Positions 1 to 6,085 of a stretch of 12,164 nucleotides of DNA are shown here, one piece after another. Numbering within the stretch: position 1 is the first letter of the stretch; every line of letters starts with the position of its first letter. The position numbers were made by a program, and so were the translations under genes. The notes under the pieces were generated by a model. The model was given only the letters and a program-made list of their open reading frames with translations. It did not search any database and was not told where the DNA came from. Where the stretch lies: NCBI GenBank assembly GCA_036563895.1, contig DATCLN010000186.1, positions 1 to 12,164 of the forward strand, given 5' to 3'. The stretch is from ZCTH02-B3 sp036563895 (lineage in GTDB: Bacteria; Bacillota; Bacilli; Paenibacillales; Paenibacillaceae).

Positions 1-760
1 CCTTCAGCGGGTCGTCGATGCCCATTTGCAGGCAGCGGTCGTATTCCCGGCTGTCCCCCGGCATCAGCCGCCCCTGCAGCTCGCCGCCCAGGCACTTCAG
101 CCCGGCCGCGGCCAGCACGCCTTCCGGCGCGCCTCCCGAGCCGACGTACATGTCGATGCCCGCCTCGGGAAACGCCGGCGCCAGCGCTCCCGCCACGTCG
201 CCGGCGGACAGGAACTTGATGCGCACGCCGACCTTGCGCAGCGCCTCGATCAGCTTCTGGTGCCGCGGCCGGTCGAGGATCATGACGGTGAGGTCGGAGA
301 CGTTTTTGCTCAGAATTTCCGCCGCCTTGCGCACCGTGATTTCGATCGGGTCGTTCAGCGAAAGCTTGCCCGCCAGGGCGGGGCCGACGGCCAGCTTCTC
401 CATGTACATGTCGGGTGCGTGCAGGAGATTGCCCCGGTTGGCCACGGCGATGACCGACATGGCGTTGTTCAGACCTTTGGCCACCAGCTCCGTGCCTTCC
501 AGCGGGTCGACCGCCACGTCCACTTCCGGTCCGTTCATGTTGCCCACCTGCTCACCGATGTAGAGCATGGGCGCCTCGTCCATTTCCCCTTCGCCGATGA
601 CCACCGTGCCGCGGATGGACACGGAGTCGAACATCGCCCGCATCGCCGTCGTGGCCGCCTCGTCCGCACGGTATTTGTTGCCGCGGCCCATCCACGGCGC
701 CGACGCGAGGGCGGCGACTTCGGTCACCCGTACCAGTTCCAGCGCCAGTTCCCTTTCCAT
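1..760 (-). CDS. glpX: Class II fructose-1,6-bisphosphatase GlpX (3' end outside window)
   Basis: Hydrolyses fructose-1,6-bisphosphate to fructose-6-phosphate in gluconeogenesis, in the cytoplasm. The first 253 residues are present; the family is usually about 320, so the gene runs off the left edge. All five metal/catalytic positions I recall for E. coli GlpX fall at the same numbers: D33, E57 (in VIGEGEMDEAP), D85 and E88 (in DVAVDPLEGT), and E213 (in GGAPEGV). The start is the ATG at 760, with GGAAGGGG eight bases upstream on the minus strand. The upstream neighbour is a dead fumarylacetoacetase fragment, so glpX probably has its own promoter in the AT-rich gap. Family assignment is close to certain; regulation is not visible. 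Confidence 0.96.
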   Translation of the reverse strand, partial: MERELALELVRVTEVAALASAPWMGRGNKYRADEAATTAMRAMFDSVSIRGTVVIGEGEMDEAPMLYIGEQVGNMNGPEVDVAVDPLEGTELVAKGLNNAMSVIAVANRGNLLHAPDMYMEKLAVGPALAGKLSLNDPIEITVRKAAEILSKNVSDLTVMILDRPRHQKLIEALRKVGVRIKFLSAGDVAGALAPAFPEAGIDMYVGSGGAPEGVLAAAGLKCLGGELQGRLMPGDSREYDRCLQMGIDDPLK

Positions 761-804
761 GGCGTCAACCCCTTCCGTTTCCGCGTATCGTCCCATGTCA
801 CCGT

Positions 805-905
805 AAATTTGCGTAAAATGATGCACAATTCATACATATCATATCGTCATTAATTACGCAATAATAAAAAATATATCGCATTTGTGCCATAATCTTTGAA
901 GATTT
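805..905 (-). promoter_or_regulatory. AT-rich gap upstream of glpX with an inverted repeat
   Basis: This is a sharply AT-rich stretch between GC-rich genes, the likely place for the glpX promoter. Several weak -35/-10 pairings are possible on the minus strand (for example around TATGAT near 830-842), and I cannot choose among them. An 8-bp inverted repeat, TTGCGTAA at 809-816 and TTACGCAA at 854-861, has centres 45 bp apart. A short palindrome, AATCTT-TG-AAGATT, lies at 891-904. No known operator was recognised. Confidence 0.35.
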
Positions 906-933
906 TTTGGTTTTATTTGACGCAATTGTTCTG

Positions 934-1251
934 TTAATAGGCCGGCAAAATCGTCCCGCTTACCTCGCCGAAGCCGACCCTGTATCCGTCCCCCTGGCAA
1001 TAGCCGGTCATCATTACCCGGTCCCCGTTCTCCAGCCACACCCGCTCTTCCCCGTCCAGCCGGACCGGATCCCGGCCGTTCCAGGTGATCTCCAGCAGGC
1101 AGCCGCGGGAATCCGGGCCGGGTCCGCTGATGGTGCCCGAGGCGAGAAGATCCCCGGGACGCACATTGCGCAAATCCCGGTTGCAAAACAAAAGCCCAGC
1201 CGCAGATGCCGCAAAAGACTCCGCGGGTTGACACGCCCCGGAGGCTCGCAT
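934..1251 (-). pseudogene. fahA: Remnant of fumarylacetoacetase (C-terminal part)
   Basis: The last 76 codons (1161 to 937) read as the C-terminal end of fumarylacetoacetase, which splits fumarylacetoacetate into fumarate and acetoacetate in the homogentisate route of tyrosine breakdown. Family landmarks visible are RPGDLLASGTISGP, CLLEITWNGRDPV, YCQGDGYRVGFGE and a terminal LPA. Upstream of 1161 the similarity decays. A MRASG-like start of the preceding segment is in the same frame near 1251. Then W-x-F-x-L-Q, expected just before the lost His-rich segment, appears in another frame around 1183-1200, so small indels or frameshifts are likely. The first ~300 residues, including the metal site, are absent: the fragment abuts the stop of the GHL10 gene at 1305. 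An in-frame GTG at 1308 opens a 124-codon frame but has no reason to be a gene start. Not functional. Confidence 0.8.
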
Positions 1252-1304
1252 GGATGCATCTGGGCCAGGCTCGTCATCTATAAATATGAAATATGCGATG
1301 CCGG

Positions 1305-2873
1305 TCACACGCCGTAATGCCGCTTGAGCAGGTCGGTCAGCCCCAGCGGATTCCCGCGCACATGCTCAGCCCTGAAAAACAGGTCGCCGGCCACTTCCGG
1401 ATATTGCCGGTTGTAGACAAGCTGCTCCACAATCTCTTCCGCCCGGTTCCAGCCGGCCTCGCCCGTTCCGATCTTGTAGGGCGCGTGGCCGATGTACAGC
1501 ATGACCCTCGTGCCCCGCACCTCGTTCACCCACCAGTCCACCAGCTTGTCGTAATTGGCGGCGGAAAACGAGCGGCTCCAGTAGATTTGCGGCGCCACGT
1601 AGTCGACCCACCCCTGGCGGATCCAGGTGCGTACGTCGGCAAAGGTGTCGTCGTAGGCGGTCACCCCGGCCCGCGTGTCGGAGCCGGTGGGATCGTCCGC
1701 CTTGTTCCGCCACACCCCGACCGGGCTCACGCCGAAGGACACCCGCGGCTTCTCCTTGCGGATCGCCTCGCCGAGCATGCGGATGAATTCGCTCACGTTG
1801 TCGCGGCGCCAGTCGCCTTTGTCCCGGATTCCTTTCGAATTGTATTTCCGGAAGGTGTCGTCATCCGGAAGGCCGCTTGACGGATAGAAGTAGTCGTCCA
1901 GGTGAACCCCGTCGATGTCGTACCGCCGCGCCACTTCCAGGATGTCGTCGATGACGTGCTGTCTCGCCTCCGGAATGCCGGGATTGATATACAGCGTGTT
2001 TCCCGACCGGACGATCCACTCCGGATGCCGGACGGCCACATGGCGGGGGTCCAGCCCCTCCGTGGAGGTGGAAGTGTGCGCGCGGAACGGGTTGAACCAG
2101 GCGTGGAATTCCATGCCCCGCCGGTGCGCCTCCGCGATCATGAAAGCAAGGGGATCGTAACCGGGATCGCGTCCCTGCACGCCCGTGAGCACCGAAGACC
2201 AGGGCACCCGTTCCGACGGATACAGCGCGTCGGCGGCCGGCCGGACCTGGACGAACACCGCGTTCATGCCCATCGCCTGCAGGTCATCCAGCAGCTTCAC
2301 GAATTCCTGCTTTTGCTTTTCGGGGTCGCCGTACGACTCGTCGCTCGGCCAGTCGAGGTTGTAGACCGTTGCCACCCACACGCCGCGGAGCTCCGCGCCG
2401 CCCGGCGTGGAGATCAGGATCGTCCTTGACGACTGCCGCCATTCCACGCCGAGGCCGAGCTGTTCCGACACGAAGCGGATGGGCACCATCGTACGGCTTT
2501 GGATGAGCTGCGGCGGATAAAGCAGCTCGACGGGATTGCCGTTCACCAGCGCGGTCTTCTGTCCGATGGTCATGACGATGGTGCGGCCCTTCTGGACGAC
2601 GGTGACGGTTTTCGCCGCCGGATCCCAGTTGACGGTGGCCCCGATGCCCTCGCCGATGAGGCGAAGCGGGACCAGGGTGACGTTATGCTTGGGCACCAGG
2701 TATGGCGCCACGTCGGAGACAAGCGGCCGGCGGTCCAGAAAAATGCGAATGTCCGAATGCTGCGCGGCCCCGGCGGTATGCGGCCCGAACCCCGCCGAAC
2801 CGAAGCCGAGCCAAACGCACACACCCAACAAAAGCAAAACCGCCCTTCCCATGGCGCGCATCCGTTTCCCCAT
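1305..2873 (-). CDS. Secreted GHL10-family (YngK/DigH-like) glycoside hydrolase with N-terminal stalk domain
   Basis: A 522-residue exported protein. Residues 1-36 form a signal peptide: MGKRMR, a hydrophobic LLLLGVCVWLGF core, and an AGAA cleavage site. LGVC is not a proper lipobox, so it is probably secreted rather than lipidated. Residues 40-155 are a copper-amine-oxidase-N (stalk) domain (VPLRLIGEGIGATVNWD, VPIRFVSEQLGLGVEW), thought to bind cell wall or sugar. Residues 160-500 are a GHL10/DUF187 TIM-barrel: ELRGVWVATV, VFVQVRPAADALYPS, HAWFNPFRAH, DGVHLDDYFYP (321-331), FGVSPVGVWRN and YVAPQIYWS. E. coli DigH of this family cuts peptide-free peptidoglycan strands; the substrate here is not known. 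The start has GGGGGGA about eight bases upstream. It is divergent from abfA across a gap with AraR-like boxes and a leader terminator, so it may respond to arabinose. Confidence 0.9.
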   Translation of the reverse strand: MGKRMRAMGRAVLLLLGVCVWLGFGSAGFGPHTAGAAQHSDIRIFLDRRPLVSDVAPYLVPKHNVTLVPLRLIGEGIGATVNWDPAAKTVTVVQKGRTIVMTIGQKTALVNGNPVELLYPPQLIQSRTMVPIRFVSEQLGLGVEWRQSSRTILISTPGGAELRGVWVATVYNLDWPSDESYGDPEKQKQEFVKLLDDLQAMGMNAVFVQVRPAADALYPSERVPWSSVLTGVQGRDPGYDPLAFMIAEAHRRGMEFHAWFNPFRAHTSTSTEGLDPRHVAVRHPEWIVRSGNTLYINPGIPEARQHVIDDILEVARRYDIDGVHLDDYFYPSSGLPDDDTFRKYNSKGIRDKGDWRRDNVSEFIRMLGEAIRKEKPRVSFGVSPVGVWRNKADDPTGSDTRAGVTAYDDTFADVRTWIRQGWVDYVAPQIYWSRSFSAANYDKLVDWWVNEVRGTRVMLYIGHAPYKIGTGEAGWNRAEEIVEQLVYNRQYPEVAGDLFFRAEHVRGNPLGLTDLLKRHYGV

Positions 2874-2917
2874 GTTTGCGTCCCCCCATTCCCGAATCGG
2901 GCAATCCGGCCTGTGAT

Positions 2918-2943
2918 AAAAAAAACGTCTGCCCTAACAGACG
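2918..2943 (-). terminator. Intrinsic terminator in the leader of the GHL10 gene (possible attenuator)
   Basis: On the minus strand a perfect 6-bp stem CGTCTG/CAGACG with loop TTAGGG is followed directly by eight Ts. It lies only about 45 bases before the GHL10 start codon, and no gene on this strand ends just upstream (the other side is the plus-strand abfA). I see no convincing promoter in the 45 bases between. It therefore either attenuates the GHL10 transcript or blocks antisense transcription arriving from the abfA side. Confidence 0.75.
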
Positions 2944-2972
2944 CCAAAAATCGCGAATGGTTGCTGTAATCG

Positions 2973-3052
2973 CCGGGCCATCCGAAAATTTTTGCCCGGA
3001 TTCTCGTAAATCACGGAACTTTGGGCACTCACCATGGCGGCAGGATTTTCGG
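2973..3052 (-). promoter_or_regulatory. Candidate structured leader with alternative pairings
   Basis: Between the candidate minus promoter and the leader terminator, two mutually exclusive pairings can be drawn. One is a local hairpin CCGGGC (2994-2999) with GCCCGG (2973-2978). The other is a longer-range 8-bp pairing between 3045-3052 and 2982-2989 (ATTTTCGG/CCGAAAAT). The loop of the first hairpin contains one arm of the second. No known riboswitch or T-box core was recognised. A structured leader is inference from pairing alone. Confidence 0.3.
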
Positions 3053-3064
3053 TTGTACGTACAA
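3053..3064. promoter_or_regulatory. AraR-like operator, box 1 (perfect palindrome)
   Basis: TTGTACGTACAA is a perfect 12-bp palindrome, flanked on the right by AT. It matches the core of the B. subtilis AraR operator as I remember it (ATTTGTACGTACAAAT) at 14 of 16 bases. AraR is the GntR/LacI-hybrid arabinose repressor. The box lies between the arabinofuranosidase gene and the divergent GHL10 gene. Confidence 0.7.
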
Positions 3065-3094
3065 ATCGGCAAATATTCCTCCCCTAACGCGGAA

Positions 3095-3123
3095 GTTGTA
3101 CGGTCAAATTTTGCGATTATCAA
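3095..3123 (-). promoter_or_regulatory. Candidate sigma-A promoter for the GHL10 gene
   Basis: On the minus strand TTGATA (3123-3118, five of six -35 bases), a 17-base spacer and TACAAC (3100-3095, four of six -10 bases). The -10 lies inside AraR-like box 2, which would allow repression. The transcript would have a leader of about 215 bases that crosses box 1 and the terminator at 2918-2943. Confidence 0.4.
3096..3107. promoter_or_regulatory. AraR-like operator, box 2 (imperfect)
   Basis: TTGTACGGTCAA differs from box 1 at two central-right positions and is followed by ATTT. Its centre is 43 bp from that of box 1, about four helical turns. Paired in-phase boxes at nearly this spacing are what B. 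subtilis AraR uses for cooperative binding at araABD and araE. The box overlaps the -10 of the candidate minus-strand promoter. Confidence 0.6.
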
Positions 3124-3197
3124 ACGATTTCCCGAGGAAATCCCGTTCCCGCGTGCTCTTGTGCTTTTATCCATTTGCATCCGGGTTATGGCATTCG

Positions 3198-3226
3198 TTT
3201 CCGATCCCAGCGAGATGTGATAAATT
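3198..3226 (+). promoter_or_regulatory. Weak candidate promoter for abfA
   Basis: TTTCCG, a 17-base spacer, then TAAATT (3221-3226); an alternative extended -10 reads TGTGATAAA. It would start transcription about 15 bases before the abfA ribosome binding site at 3249-3255. The -35 match is poor (three of six) and the AraR-like boxes lie about 100 bp upstream, so the true promoter may be elsewhere in the gap. Confidence 0.25.
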
Positions 3227-3264
3227 ATTGGCACTATCAGTTTGCGTCAAAGGAGCGGGTTCCG

Positions 3265-4776
3265 ATGTCGCATCAAGCCGCAATGATCGTGGACAGGGAT
3301 TTTGTCATCGGCCGGGTGGACGACCGGCTGTTCGGCTCGTTCATCGAGCATCTCGGCCGGGCGGTATACGGGGGCATCTACGAACCGGGGCATCCGACGG
3401 CCGACGAACGCGGCTTCCGCCGAGACGTGCTGGAACTGGTGAAAGCGCTTCGCGTGCCGATCATCCGCTACCCCGGGGGCAACTTCGTCTCCGGTTACGA
3501 CTGGCGGGACGGCATCGGCCCGAAAGAAGAGCGCAAACGCCGCCTGGAACTGGCCTGGCGGACCATCGAGACGAACCAGTTCGGCATGAACGAGTTCGTC
3601 GAGTGGTGCCGGGAAGCGGGCGCGCAGGTCATGTGGGCGGTCAACCTCGGCACGCAGGGCATCGACGAGGCGCGCGCCGCGGTCGAATACGCCAACCATC
3701 CGTCCGGTACATACTGGAGCGATCTGCGGGTCAAGCACGGGTATCCGAAACCGCACAACATCAAAGTGTGGTGTCTCGGCAACGAAATGGACGGCCCCTG
3801 GCAGATCGGCCACAAGACAGCCGAAGAATACGGCCGCCTGGCCTGCGAAACGGCCAAGGCGATGAAGTGGGTCGATCCCTCCATCGAGCTGGTGGCGTGC
3901 GGCAGTTCCCACCTGCACATGCCGACGTTCGGCGAGTGGGAAGCGACCGTGCTGGATCACACCTATGAACACGTGGATTATCTGTCGCTGCACACCTACT
4001 ACGGCAATCCCGACAACGACACGCCGCTGTTTTTGGCCCGTTCCCTGCAGATGGACGAGTTCATCCGCAGCGTCGCCGCCATTTGCGACTACGTCAAGGC
4101 CAAGAAGCACAGCAAAAAGACGATATACCTGTCCTTCGACGAATGGAATGTCTGGTTCCACTCCCGCGAACAGGACGCAAAGCTCGAGCCCTGGCAAATC
4201 GCGCCGCCGCAGCTGGAGGACATCTATACGATGGAAGACGCCCTGGTCGTCGGCTGCATGCTGATCACCCTGCTGAAGCACGCCGACCGGGTCAAAATCG
4301 CCTGCCTGGCGCAGCTGGTCAACGTCATTGCCCCGATCATGACGGAAAACGGCGGCAAAGCCTGGGCGCAGACGATCTACTATCCGTTCCTGCACGCTTC
4401 GCTGCACGGCCGCGGCAACGTGCTCGTGCCGCTCGTCCGTTCGCCGAAATACGATACGAAGGAAGTGACGGACGTCCCCTATCTGGAGGCGGTCGCCGTG
4501 CACAACGAGGAAGCGGGCGAAATCACAGTCTTTGCCGTCAACCGCGACCTGGAAAAGCCGCTCCCGCTGACCGTGGACCTGCGCGGTTTCGGCACCTGCC
4601 GCGTGATCGAACACCTCGTGCTGGAACACGACGACCTGAAGGCGGTCAACGACGCGCGGAACCCGGACCGGGTCAAGCCCCATGCCCGCGGCGGCGCCAG
4701 GGCCGACGGCTCCCGCGTGGAAGCCGTGCTGGGTAAGGCGTCCTGGAACGTGATCCGGGTGAAAACCGACGCGTAA
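3265..4776 (+). CDS. abfA: GH51 alpha-L-arabinofuranosidase (intracellular)
   Basis: Removes terminal alpha-L-arabinofuranosyl units from arabinan- or arabinoxylan-derived oligosaccharides, retaining mechanism, in the cytoplasm (no signal peptide). The protein is 503 residues, essentially the length of the Geobacillus AbfA enzyme (about 502). The acid/base is E174 in WCLGNEMDGPWQ and the nucleophile is E293 in LSFDEWNVW; the Geobacillus residues are E175 and E294. Other family marks are FGSFIEHLGRAVYGGIYEPG, IIRYPGGNFVSGYDWRDGIGP and SLHTYYGN (241-248). A C-terminal beta domain follows from about residue 385. The ATG at 3265 is chosen over an in-frame ATG at 3175 because AAAGGAG sits nine bases before it and residue alignment fits the family. 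Two AraR-like boxes upstream suggest arabinose control. Confidence 0.96.
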   Translation: MSHQAAMIVDRDFVIGRVDDRLFGSFIEHLGRAVYGGIYEPGHPTADERGFRRDVLELVKALRVPIIRYPGGNFVSGYDWRDGIGPKEERKRRLELAWRTIETNQFGMNEFVEWCREAGAQVMWAVNLGTQGIDEARAAVEYANHPSGTYWSDLRVKHGYPKPHNIKVWCLGNEMDGPWQIGHKTAEEYGRLACETAKAMKWVDPSIELVACGSSHLHMPTFGEWEATVLDHTYEHVDYLSLHTYYGNPDNDTPLFLARSLQMDEFIRSVAAICDYVKAKKHSKKTIYLSFDEWNVWFHSREQDAKLEPWQIAPPQLEDIYTMEDALVVGCMLITLLKHADRVKIACLAQLVNVIAPIMTENGGKAWAQTIYYPFLHASLHGRGNVLVPLVRSPKYDTKEVTDVPYLEAVAVHNEEAGEITVFAVNRDLEKPLPLTVDLRGFGTCRVIEHLVLEHDDLKAVNDARNPDRVKPHARGGARADGSRVEAVLGKASWNVIRVKTDA

Positions 4777-4799
4777 ACGGGGGGCGGACTCGCCCGTTA
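4776..4799 (+). terminator. Weak hairpin after abfA
   Basis: AACGGG...CG pairs with CGCCCGTT around a GACT loop, with a three-G bulge. It begins at the stop codon. The following bases (TTAAATCAAATTG) are AT-rich but lack a proper T-run, so termination here would be inefficient. Confidence 0.3.
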
Positions 4800-4995
4800 A
4801 ATCAAATTGTTTCCGACCCGGCCGGTCAGCTTCCGCGGCGTTGTGGATACGAATGGTGAAGCTGCGGTTCGGGTCGTTTTTGTAAACACCGGGCAAGCGG
4901 CGAGATCCACTCAGGGTTCCCGTTTTTTATTCATGGCCCGTTTCACCCCTTTAAAATCCGGGTTTGCCGGTGGGCTCAGCGCGACCATTGGATCA
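4800..4995. other. Intergenic DNA after abfA, no gene seen
   Basis: Part of the 316-bp gap between abfA and the lipoprotein gene. Open frames crossing it on either strand lack a ribosome binding site and recognisable protein. A T-run at about 4922-4928 follows the short GC-rich sequence GGGTTCCCG without a good stem. Base composition falls towards AT on the right. Confidence 0.5.
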
Positions 4996-5024
4996 TTGGC
5001 AAAATTTTTCCAATTCCCTATTTT
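4996..5024 (+). promoter_or_regulatory. Probable sigma-A promoter of the lipoprotein gene
   Basis: TTGGCA (4996-5001, five of six -35 bases), exactly 17 bases, then TATTTT (5019-5024, four of six). It is in AT-rich DNA about 70 bases before the TTG start at 5093. A second, weaker pair (TTTACG / TACTAT) lies about 25 bases downstream. Confidence 0.5.
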
Positions 5025-5092
5025 ACGCAATCTCGACTATATTTTACTATTAATGGTGCAGATAATAAATGAAGCTGTAAGGTGGGACCGGG

Positions 5093-5629
5093 TTGCAAAA
5101 GGTCCGCGTGCTGCTTGCGCTGCTCTTCGGCATGGCCGTCCTGTTCGGGTGTGAACCGCCTGCGGATCCCGATCTTTCCCCGGACGAACGGAAAGCCATT
5201 TCCTATTTGGCGAAAAAAAAGTACAAGATCATAGAGAGGCTTGGGGAACGAAGCCGATATGTGCTGGAGCGGGAAATGTTGTCCCAGCTTTATTATTCAA
5301 ACATTTGGGCAGTACAGCGAACCTCCCCCGAACCCTACATCGGCAAAACCATCGTGACCTACGGATTTATCGTGACAAATCATCCGCTGGAAAAGCTATA
5401 TTCCGTCATCTGGGAAAAAGACGAGTTCGACGTTGAGGTGATCGTCATGCTCTCGGAAGGACAGGTCATCGGCGGAACCTCCTTTCCGGTTTTGAAAAGC
5501 GGGGATCTGCTTGTGGGCGCGCCGTACTCCCTGGACGGCAAAGATCTGACAGAGATCACGGGCATGAGCTATGGCGAATGGCTGGAAGCATGGAAGGCGC
5601 GGTATGGCGATGCCGGGGAGCAACCCTGA
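5093..5629 (+). CDS. Predicted lipoprotein of unknown function
   Basis: A 178-residue protein I do not recognise. Residues 1-19 are a lipoprotein signal peptide (basic QKVR, then a hydrophobic LLALLFGMAVLFG) with lipobox LFGC and lipidated C20, so the mature part would be anchored on the outer face of the membrane. The mature protein is charged and soluble: an acidic DPDLSPDE, a KKKYKIIERLGERSRYVLE helix region, then a mainly beta C-terminal half (KTIVTYGFIVTNHPL, DVEVIVMLSEGQVIGG) ending in a Trp-rich YGEWLEAWKARYG. The start is TTG with AAGGTGG about eight bases upstream. It has its own promoter and is followed by a small membrane protein on the same strand 118 bases on; the two may be functionally linked. 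Confidence 0.8.
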   Translation: MQKVRVLLALLFGMAVLFGCEPPADPDLSPDERKAISYLAKKKYKIIERLGERSRYVLEREMLSQLYYSNIWAVQRTSPEPYIGKTIVTYGFIVTNHPLEKLYSVIWEKDEFDVEVIVMLSEGQVIGGTSFPVLKSGDLLVGAPYSLDGKDLTEITGMSYGEWLEAWKARYGDAGEQP

Positions 5630-5645
5630 CCGTCAATCATTTTGA

Positions 5646-5747
5646 TGTGTTACGAATAATATAGAACCTAATAGCAATTACATTTATATCGATGACAGAA
5701 GGTACGAGGTACAACTGATTTATGTACAGGACCATAAAGGCGAGCGT
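5646..5747 (+). other. Coding-like in-frame extension without a start codon
   Basis: In frame with the following small gene, 34 codons without a stop read like real protein (NYIYIDDRRYEVQLIYVQDHKGE). They contain no ATG, GTG or TTG; a TGA stands at 5643. With the downstream protein having one C-terminal membrane helix and a positive tail, an N-terminal signal sequence would be expected, and none is present. The simplest reading is a 5'-truncated gene; translation from the TTG at 5748 is the alternative. Confidence 0.45.
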
Positions 5748-6020
5748 TTGATTGATTTGAAAACGAATAGAACCTTGTCGAAAAAGCAGGTTTCCCAAGC
5801 CATTGAACAGTATTTGAAAACCTTTGATATCCACAGAAAAAAAATTGGCTTGCCTAACAGCGTGCTTCTCGCCGGGTCCGGAGGAATCGATTTTTCAAAT
5901 GCCGACAATACGGACAATATTCCTGTTGTTTCCATAACGCTGTCTGCCCTTGGCGCGATCTTCCTCCTTTTGGCCGTTATTTTCTTTGTCAAGTGGAGAA
6001 AAACACGGATGAAAGCGTGA
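5748..6020 (+). CDS. Small single-pass membrane protein, possibly a truncated gene
   Basis: 90 residues from a TTG start with AAAGG seven bases upstream. Residues 1-58 are hydrophilic (KTNRTLSKKQVSQAIEQY, then GSGGIDFSNADNTDN). Residues 60-82 form one membrane helix (VSITLSALGAIFLLLAVIFF), followed by the basic tail KWRKTRMKA, which should stay in the cytoplasm, placing the N-terminal part outside. No family recognised. The reading frame continues upstream to 5646 with protein-like sequence but no start, so this may be what is left of a longer exported protein. It ends just before a strong bidirectional terminator. Lower GC than the metabolic genes around it, like the lipoprotein gene before it. 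Confidence 0.55.
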   Translation: MIDLKTNRTLSKKQVSQAIEQYLKTFDIHRKKIGLPNSVLLAGSGGIDFSNADNTDNIPVVSITLSALGAIFLLLAVIFFVKWRKTRMKA

Positions 6021-6025
6021 CAAAA

Positions 6026-6067
6026 GACACTTCCCGTTCCGCGCGGGGGCGCGTTCCGGGAAGTGTC
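6026..6067. terminator. Bidirectional intrinsic terminator
   Basis: A perfect 11-bp stem, GACACTTCCCG (6026-6036) with CGGGAAGTGTC (6057-6067), and further GC pairing inside. On the minus strand it is followed by CTTTTGT, and on the plus strand by ATTCGTTTTG. It sits between the converging small membrane protein gene (stop at 6020) and the malic enzyme gene (stop at 6086) and can serve both. Confidence 0.85.
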
Positions 6068-6085
6068 ATTCGTTTTGTTCCGCTT

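Noticed and set aside
934..1308. Intact 124-residue protein
   Set aside because: Only its C-terminal 76 residues match fumarylacetoacetase; the rest is frameshifted or lost and the GTG at 1308 overlaps the previous stop without a ribosome binding site.
2873..2912. Possible c-di-GMP-I riboswitch piece (GGGGACGCAAAC after a CCCGATTCGGG hairpin)
   Set aside because: Only one short segment fits; the second helix and tetraloop receptor would have to lie in coding sequence and are not there.
3175..3264. Upstream in-frame ATG adding 30 residues to abfA
   Set aside because: No ribosome binding site, sequence not family-like, and the ATG at 3265 has AAAGGAG and gives the family length and residue numbering.
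3247..4896. 549-codon open frame antisense to abfA
   Set aside because: It mirrors a real GH51 gene with both catalytic residues. Long antisense frames are usual in high-GC genes with GC-rich third positions; its composition (His/Arg/Val/Asp-rich) matches such shadows and it has no ribosome binding site.
5076..5092. T-box-like sequence AAGGTGGGACCGGG
   Set aside because: It resembles the T-box core but no specifier stem or following terminator/antiterminator is visible, the gene after it is a lipoprotein, and the same bases serve as the ribosome binding site for the TTG start.
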